Assembly (NCBI GenBank): GCA_026419785.1
Contig: JAODTK010005886.1
Location: 1-64,000 of the forward strand
DNA length: 64,000 bases
Source of the DNA: Sclerodactyla briareus
Taxonomy: Eukaryota; Echinodermata; Holothuroidea; Dendrochirotida; Sclerodactylidae
Direction: 5' to 3'
Shown here: piece by piece, positions 59,706 through 64,000 of the stretch
How positions within the stretch are numbered: the stretch's first letter is position 1
Layout: each line of letters starts with the position of its first letter
Made by a program: the position numbers and the translations under genes
The notes under the pieces: generated by a model
Database searches by the model: none
What the model saw: only the letters and a program-made list of their open reading frames with translations
What the model was told of the DNA's origin: nothing

Positions 59706-62149
59706 TTAATTTCACAATTTTTTAATTATTCATAACTTATATCGATATCGATGATAAAAATAATCATGGTTTCGTGTACGCTCGAATTACAAGCACCGGT
59801 ACCCAACGACGCCTACAGGCGTTACCATAACTACCATTGGCTGTTTGCTGACAATTGGCCTGGCTGAAATCTGCCTTTTACAACGAAACACCGGCTAGCA
59901 AATTTTGAGGTAATTTGCTCCGTGGCGTGTGCCCCAGTTTTGCTATTTGGCTGTTGAATTTTACAACATAATTCTAGTGTTCAGCAGCGGAAATTTTTGT
60001 GAAATTTCGGTCATCTAGTGCACCTATTGAGAGGGTACTCAGCCACGGTGGCATTATAATGCGCCCTCATCGCTCAAAAATTGGGTAAAAAATGTTGTCA
60101 AATTTGTCGTCATGAAGTGTAACAGCTCCATATGAGTACAAAAACAACTGTTTAAGCAGATACCTGAGCTCACCCCTTCCAATCCCTTGAATACTCCTAC
60201 AGTGATATTTGCGTTCCTGAGACCTAAAACCCCCTCTGCCTTTCCCCCCCTCCCCCTCCCAATACAATGTTGAGTTACAGATAACAGTCTCGTTGTAGGC
60301 TCGTAGGCAGTAGATCCAAGCATTGTAGTCAAATTGATGAGGTGTCCAACGAGTTTGGTCCAAGATGTAGATCAGTTTCATAGTCCCAATTCCAAAAGTT
60401 TGTCAGGGACCTTAGACAATGCTGCACAGCTATGTCATCGATTAATTATCTCATCAGTCTTGAGGGGCTGGTTTAAATATTGTGGTTAGTTTGCCTTTTC
60501 ACCTATATTCACTGTTGCTGGTTGACATAGCAATGGTTGTTATGGCAACTTCATTTTACCAAATTCTCACTATTTATATATTATATATTCATGTATATTG
60601 CTGATTACGATGACTAAATAAATGAGGAAATTTGTAGCAATCTGAAAAGGCACAAAATCTTAAATTTCCCATGCAATCAGCCAAAAGTTACCAAAATGGT
60701 GGATTTCAGGGGGGGAAATAATTTTTGGCCAAATTGGGAAATTTTTGAAATCTCTTCTTTTCAGTACTGTATGTTTAGAGATTGGAAGGACTGAATGGTT
60801 CCAGATTTTAGAACAAGGTACAAGTATAAATACAAAGGGTTTCCCATATTTATGTTGAAAATTTTTTGTGAAATTTGAATTCATATGAATATTTTTTGGG
60901 CAAAACAGCTGTTTTCAATACTATTTTCAATGAATTTTTGTGTACCTGCAACTTGCAAAATAGTAGCAGGTAGAATCGACTGAATATTTCCACTTTTGCT
61001 GATGAGATCCTGCAACTCAGGGGATTGCCCTCTTATTGTAGGTTGCGGCCCAGTTGCCCCAAGTCAGAAATAGTGAATTCATTGGTTTCACTGGTACCCC
61101 CTGCAAATGGGGTCAACCTCATTTTAGAGTATAACTTAGGAGATGTTGGTGATATGGCTGCTCAACTTGATGCAAGGTGTTTAACAAACATGTAGCTGTG
61201 TGCATTGTTTCATTTGTTATTAACTTAATGTTGATGATTTCGATAATAGTTATCCAGGAGCCCACATACATTTGCCCGATGTGAACAAAGAAAAGTAAAT
61301 ATTCCTGCATTTTGTAAATTATCCATATGACAACACTGATTTATCTTGTCTTGGTCACTGTTCAGGTCTTGTTGGATTGTAATCAGTCAGACTACTAAGA
61401 AGACAATTCTTTGTTCTCCAGTATGGGCTTGCAGTAGAGACTACCCCAACTTCTCTGCATGATGGACCAAACTATGAGAGTCGATGAACTCCATGAAGGA
61501 ACATTGTATAATTGAAATGAGGTTTGTTGGACCTGTAGGTCTCCATTCCCCACAATATTCCCTCTGTTTTCTGCTATCCTGCGGACAACCTCTGGTGGCA
61601 ATTTGATGAGCTACACATTCTTTTATATTGACAAGCAAGAGCAAACATGTTGTTTGTCCCGTTTATGGACACATCCTCTGGCAGCACATTCCTGGTAGTA
61701 TGGGATCTTATTCAAAATGTTCTTAGGCTTTCTAGGTTTACCAATCGAGTCTTTATAGTAGAAACATAGAAGACCCCGAGGCTGTGGTGTGAACAATGAA
61801 TTTGATATCACTGATCTGTATTACTAAGTATTTGAAGTCTTCAGTAAAATAGTTTGTCAGAGGGAGACCAAAGAAGGCGGTTGGATTTATGGTGGTTTAT
61901 AGTAGTTTCAACCCACTGTCATCTGTGTGCACTAAAAAGCAAATGCTTTTTGCAAAACGTATTGCAAATATGTTCTTGCCCCCTTCTAGGCTCGCGTTTT
62001 TGCTGCTATTGAGTTAAGGCCTTGTCATGGATTTCTTCATGGGCTTGTACTATGGTAGTTCCCAGAGTGGTTTAACAAGCATTTTCGAAAGAATGTGTTC
62101 AAGGAATGAGAGACTGTGGACTTGTTTGAGGTGAATGCAACTGAGCTCA
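59706..62149. other. Unassigned, low-repeat DNA
   Basis: Minus-strand open blocks at 61395-61811 in three frames include a cysteine cluster (ECAARGCVHKRDKQHVCSCL). They might be parts of one decayed gene, for example a transposase with a C-terminal zinc-binding region, but no family is recognisable. A polypyrimidine-AG before gctcgcgtttttgctgct lies at about 61990. Confidence 0.3.
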
Positions 62150-62545
62150 ACCCTGTGATTGGGGGCAGGATAATATTAGAGCGGAATCGAGTGTCGCTTT
62201 TAAAGCATGCACAGGTCCCGGGTTTTCGAATTGCCCAGCCGATCAGCACCGGCGTTTTTTCACAAAGAAGTGCTGTATTTTGTCATTTTCTACTCAGGCG
62301 GCCAGGTTCCTCTGGGTCTTGAGGTCCTGGTACTGCTGTTGAGCAGTGGGTTGTAATTTCGGTGGTTTTTTCGGGGGCACTTGCAATAGGCTCGTCGGTC
62401 GGCTGTGAGCAATCGCGTCGAACATCTCCCGCTCCTCCAGGTTCTGAGAAAGTGGTTCCAGGTCCCTGGAGTTCACTGATCGTCCGTCGGATGGGGACGT
62501 AAAATTGCATTCCCCGGGAGCAGGGATTGGTGTCCACTTTCCCCC
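62150..62545 (+). mobile_element. tRNA-derived SINE with S-type 3' core
   Basis: Head: ggataatattagagcgg (A-box-like) and, about 40 bp on, ggtcccgggttttcgaattgcc, a B box with one extra T. Body: a ggcggccaggttcctctggg and gtcttgaggtcc region. The 3' core at 62440-62520 (tgagaaagtggttccagg, tggagttcactgatcg, ggatggggacgtaaaa) matches repeat S at 28540-28620 and the inverse of 8480-8590. Confidence 0.7.
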
Positions 62546-62875
62546 AATCTTCTCACTCTCTCTTCCTTCTCTCTACTCACTCCCTAACTACTTTGACTGG
62601 GCTTCTTCTAACAACAAAACCTTCTCTCTACTACTTCTCATTCTTACTCTCTTCTTACTCCTCGTCCACTCGCCATCCTACTCGACTGCACTCTACTACT
62701 CAGGTGATTACTTAAAACTCTTCCATTCCATCGATATCATCTGAGCCGATCGGAGAGAAGGCCGTTTGTCACCTAGTGCTCATCCACATCAAAAATTGCG
62801 GTAGGGTTCCCCGAGGAGTCAATTGGCTTCCTGAACCCTAGCAATCAATCAAATCAAAATCAAAATCAAATCGAT
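62546..62875 (+). repeat. Pyrimidine-rich tract and TCAAAA tail
   Basis: 62525-62700 is C/T-rich (tctctcttccttctctctac words). 62845-62872 is a caatcaatcaaatcaaaatc tail, the kind of short tandem tail many LINE/SINE copies end with. What lies between may be the 3' part of a retroposon; unassigned. Confidence 0.45.
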
Positions 62876-63711
62876 GCACTGACTCAACCCTGTATTGGAA
62901 AATTGCAACTGCCTGATGACTATACGACCATCAAACCTACAAACCATGCATGTACTAAGGACGTCGGCACTCCAGTTCACAGTAGGCATTGTGGCCAGCA
63001 AATTCTGGGTACAGGGAGGTATCCAGCTGACACTACAACATGTATACATAAAGCAAATGCTTGACATGGGTTTTGCCCAGAAATAAAAAGTCCACCATAA
63101 TCACTCATCGTTGTGAACCTTGCTCAAAACTGATCGATTCCTCAGGACATATTAAATATTCAAATCCAAAGAGAGAGAACTTGCTGGTTGTAATCAACTA
63201 TGATGGTCATTTTTCATCGCAAATTGGTCTACATAGAAGCCAAGTTTGGGAGGTCCATAATACAAAATGTTGTATGAAAATGAGGTTGGGGACAAATTTG
63301 TTGTAACTGACTTCTCTTTCCTTCAAATAATGAATCAAGCCATACTTCATTCCTGCAAACTCCTTCAAGGTTCATTTATGCCCCACCCCGAATATGAAGT
63401 CAAGCACACATGGATTATAAAAAAAGGGAATCCAAATTTGGGACCTTATCAATGGAAACGTTATATGACCAAATTGTTCAAGAACCTGATCAATTTCTTT
63501 TGAACGTAATCTCTTCCTTCCTGTTGTTATCAAGGTGCAAAGTGGCGACGGTTGGTAGGTTCACTTGTGGATTATTATATCATACCGGATACGGGTAGGT
63601 AATGTTATATGAGCTCTCTCCCCCCGGACGACTGTGATTTGTCATTGATCATTCAACTCATTTGGAGTAACTTAACTGGGCAAAATACTGGAACCCCGAA
63701 ACAGTCAGGGT
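62876..63711. other. Unassigned DNA with several protein-like frames
   Basis: Plus frames at 62895-63086, 63061-63306, 63267-63503 and 63410-63598 overlap in different phases. The third, with FVVTDFSFLQIMNQAILH then SCKLLQGSFMPHPEYEVKHT, has protein-like composition. If they belong together, the region would be a decayed or indel-broken gene. No family recognised. Confidence 0.25.
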
Positions 63712-63727
63712 GGGGGGGGGGGGGGGG
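63712..63727 (+). repeat. 16-base G run
   Basis: Unbroken G run followed by agtgggtgagtgg. The remaining bases to 64000 show no feature. Confidence 0.9.
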
Positions 63728-64000
63728 AGTGGGTGAGTGGTGTTTCTCATTTGTTGCTATTCTAAGTATGAACACACTGTAGTTAGGTGTGGTAACAGTC
63801 ATAGCGTGTCTGTGCAAGTGTGTTACTGATGAGCAATCAATTTATTGGCCTTATGGTCTGGAGTTATTATGCCAATATTATGCCATTGGCCACTACTTGA
63901 GCTGGAAAGTCCTTGTTCAGCTTTGTAACTACCTGCACTGCCCTCATTGCGCACACTGCACAGACTCTTATAACAGACAGTTAGGGATTTCAAACTTACC

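Noticed and set aside
1..64000. rRNA, tRNA gene clusters, histone repeats or telomeric repeats
   Set aside because: I searched by eye for their characteristic words and found none.

Overview
This window looks like intergenic and intronic DNA from an animal nuclear genome, most likely a marine invertebrate; I cannot name the species. The evidence is decayed APE-type non-LTR retrotransposons (LINEs), tRNA-derived SINEs, several families of elements with inverted termini, long tetranucleotide microsatellites, eukaryotic splice-site consensus around short open blocks, and no long ORF. Nothing is bacterial or phage-like: no operons, ribosome-binding sites, tRNA, rRNA or CRISPR. Repeat copies differ by many single-base indels and LINE fragments change frame repeatedly. 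That fits old decay, an indel-rich long-read assembly, or both, and it limits every coding call.

Layout. 0.1-6.3 kb: tandem repeat B, GATA microsatellite, a copy of repeat A, a LINE reverse-transcriptase (RT) fragment, a G/C-tract repeat block with an internal duplication, a second B block, then 1.2 kb of GACA/GATA and GTAG arrays. 6.3-13 kb: unassigned DNA, a SINE-like copy, a complete 1.65 kb copy of A, and repeat D. 13.1-16.5 kb: the most informative region, a minus-strand LINE (endonuclease plus RT) split by an 819 bp element with CAGGGG termini, with a piece of another LINE lying tail-to-tail against it. 17-30 kb: minisatellites, more copies of B and A, a relative of the 48.7 kb element, and two GC-rich elements (E1, E2) with long, internally duplicated inverted ends. 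30-36 kb: D copies, a TCGACGTCGA tandem array and two unexplained ORFs. 36-50 kb: least repetitive, with weak plus-strand exon candidates, a SINE, and a 1.41 kb element with 15/16-matched inverted termini. 50-64 kb: mostly unassigned, with an 86-base G run, one well-formed exon with a possible start codon, a GACTTG minisatellite and a tRNA-derived SINE.

No complete protein-coding gene can be assembled. Exon candidates rest on splice-like signals and open frames only and are marked low confidence. I found no convincing new biological system. The best leads are the nested LINE insertion, the GC-rich E1/E2 family (E1 encloses an exon-like block), and the repeated B-then-A order across the first 28 kb.
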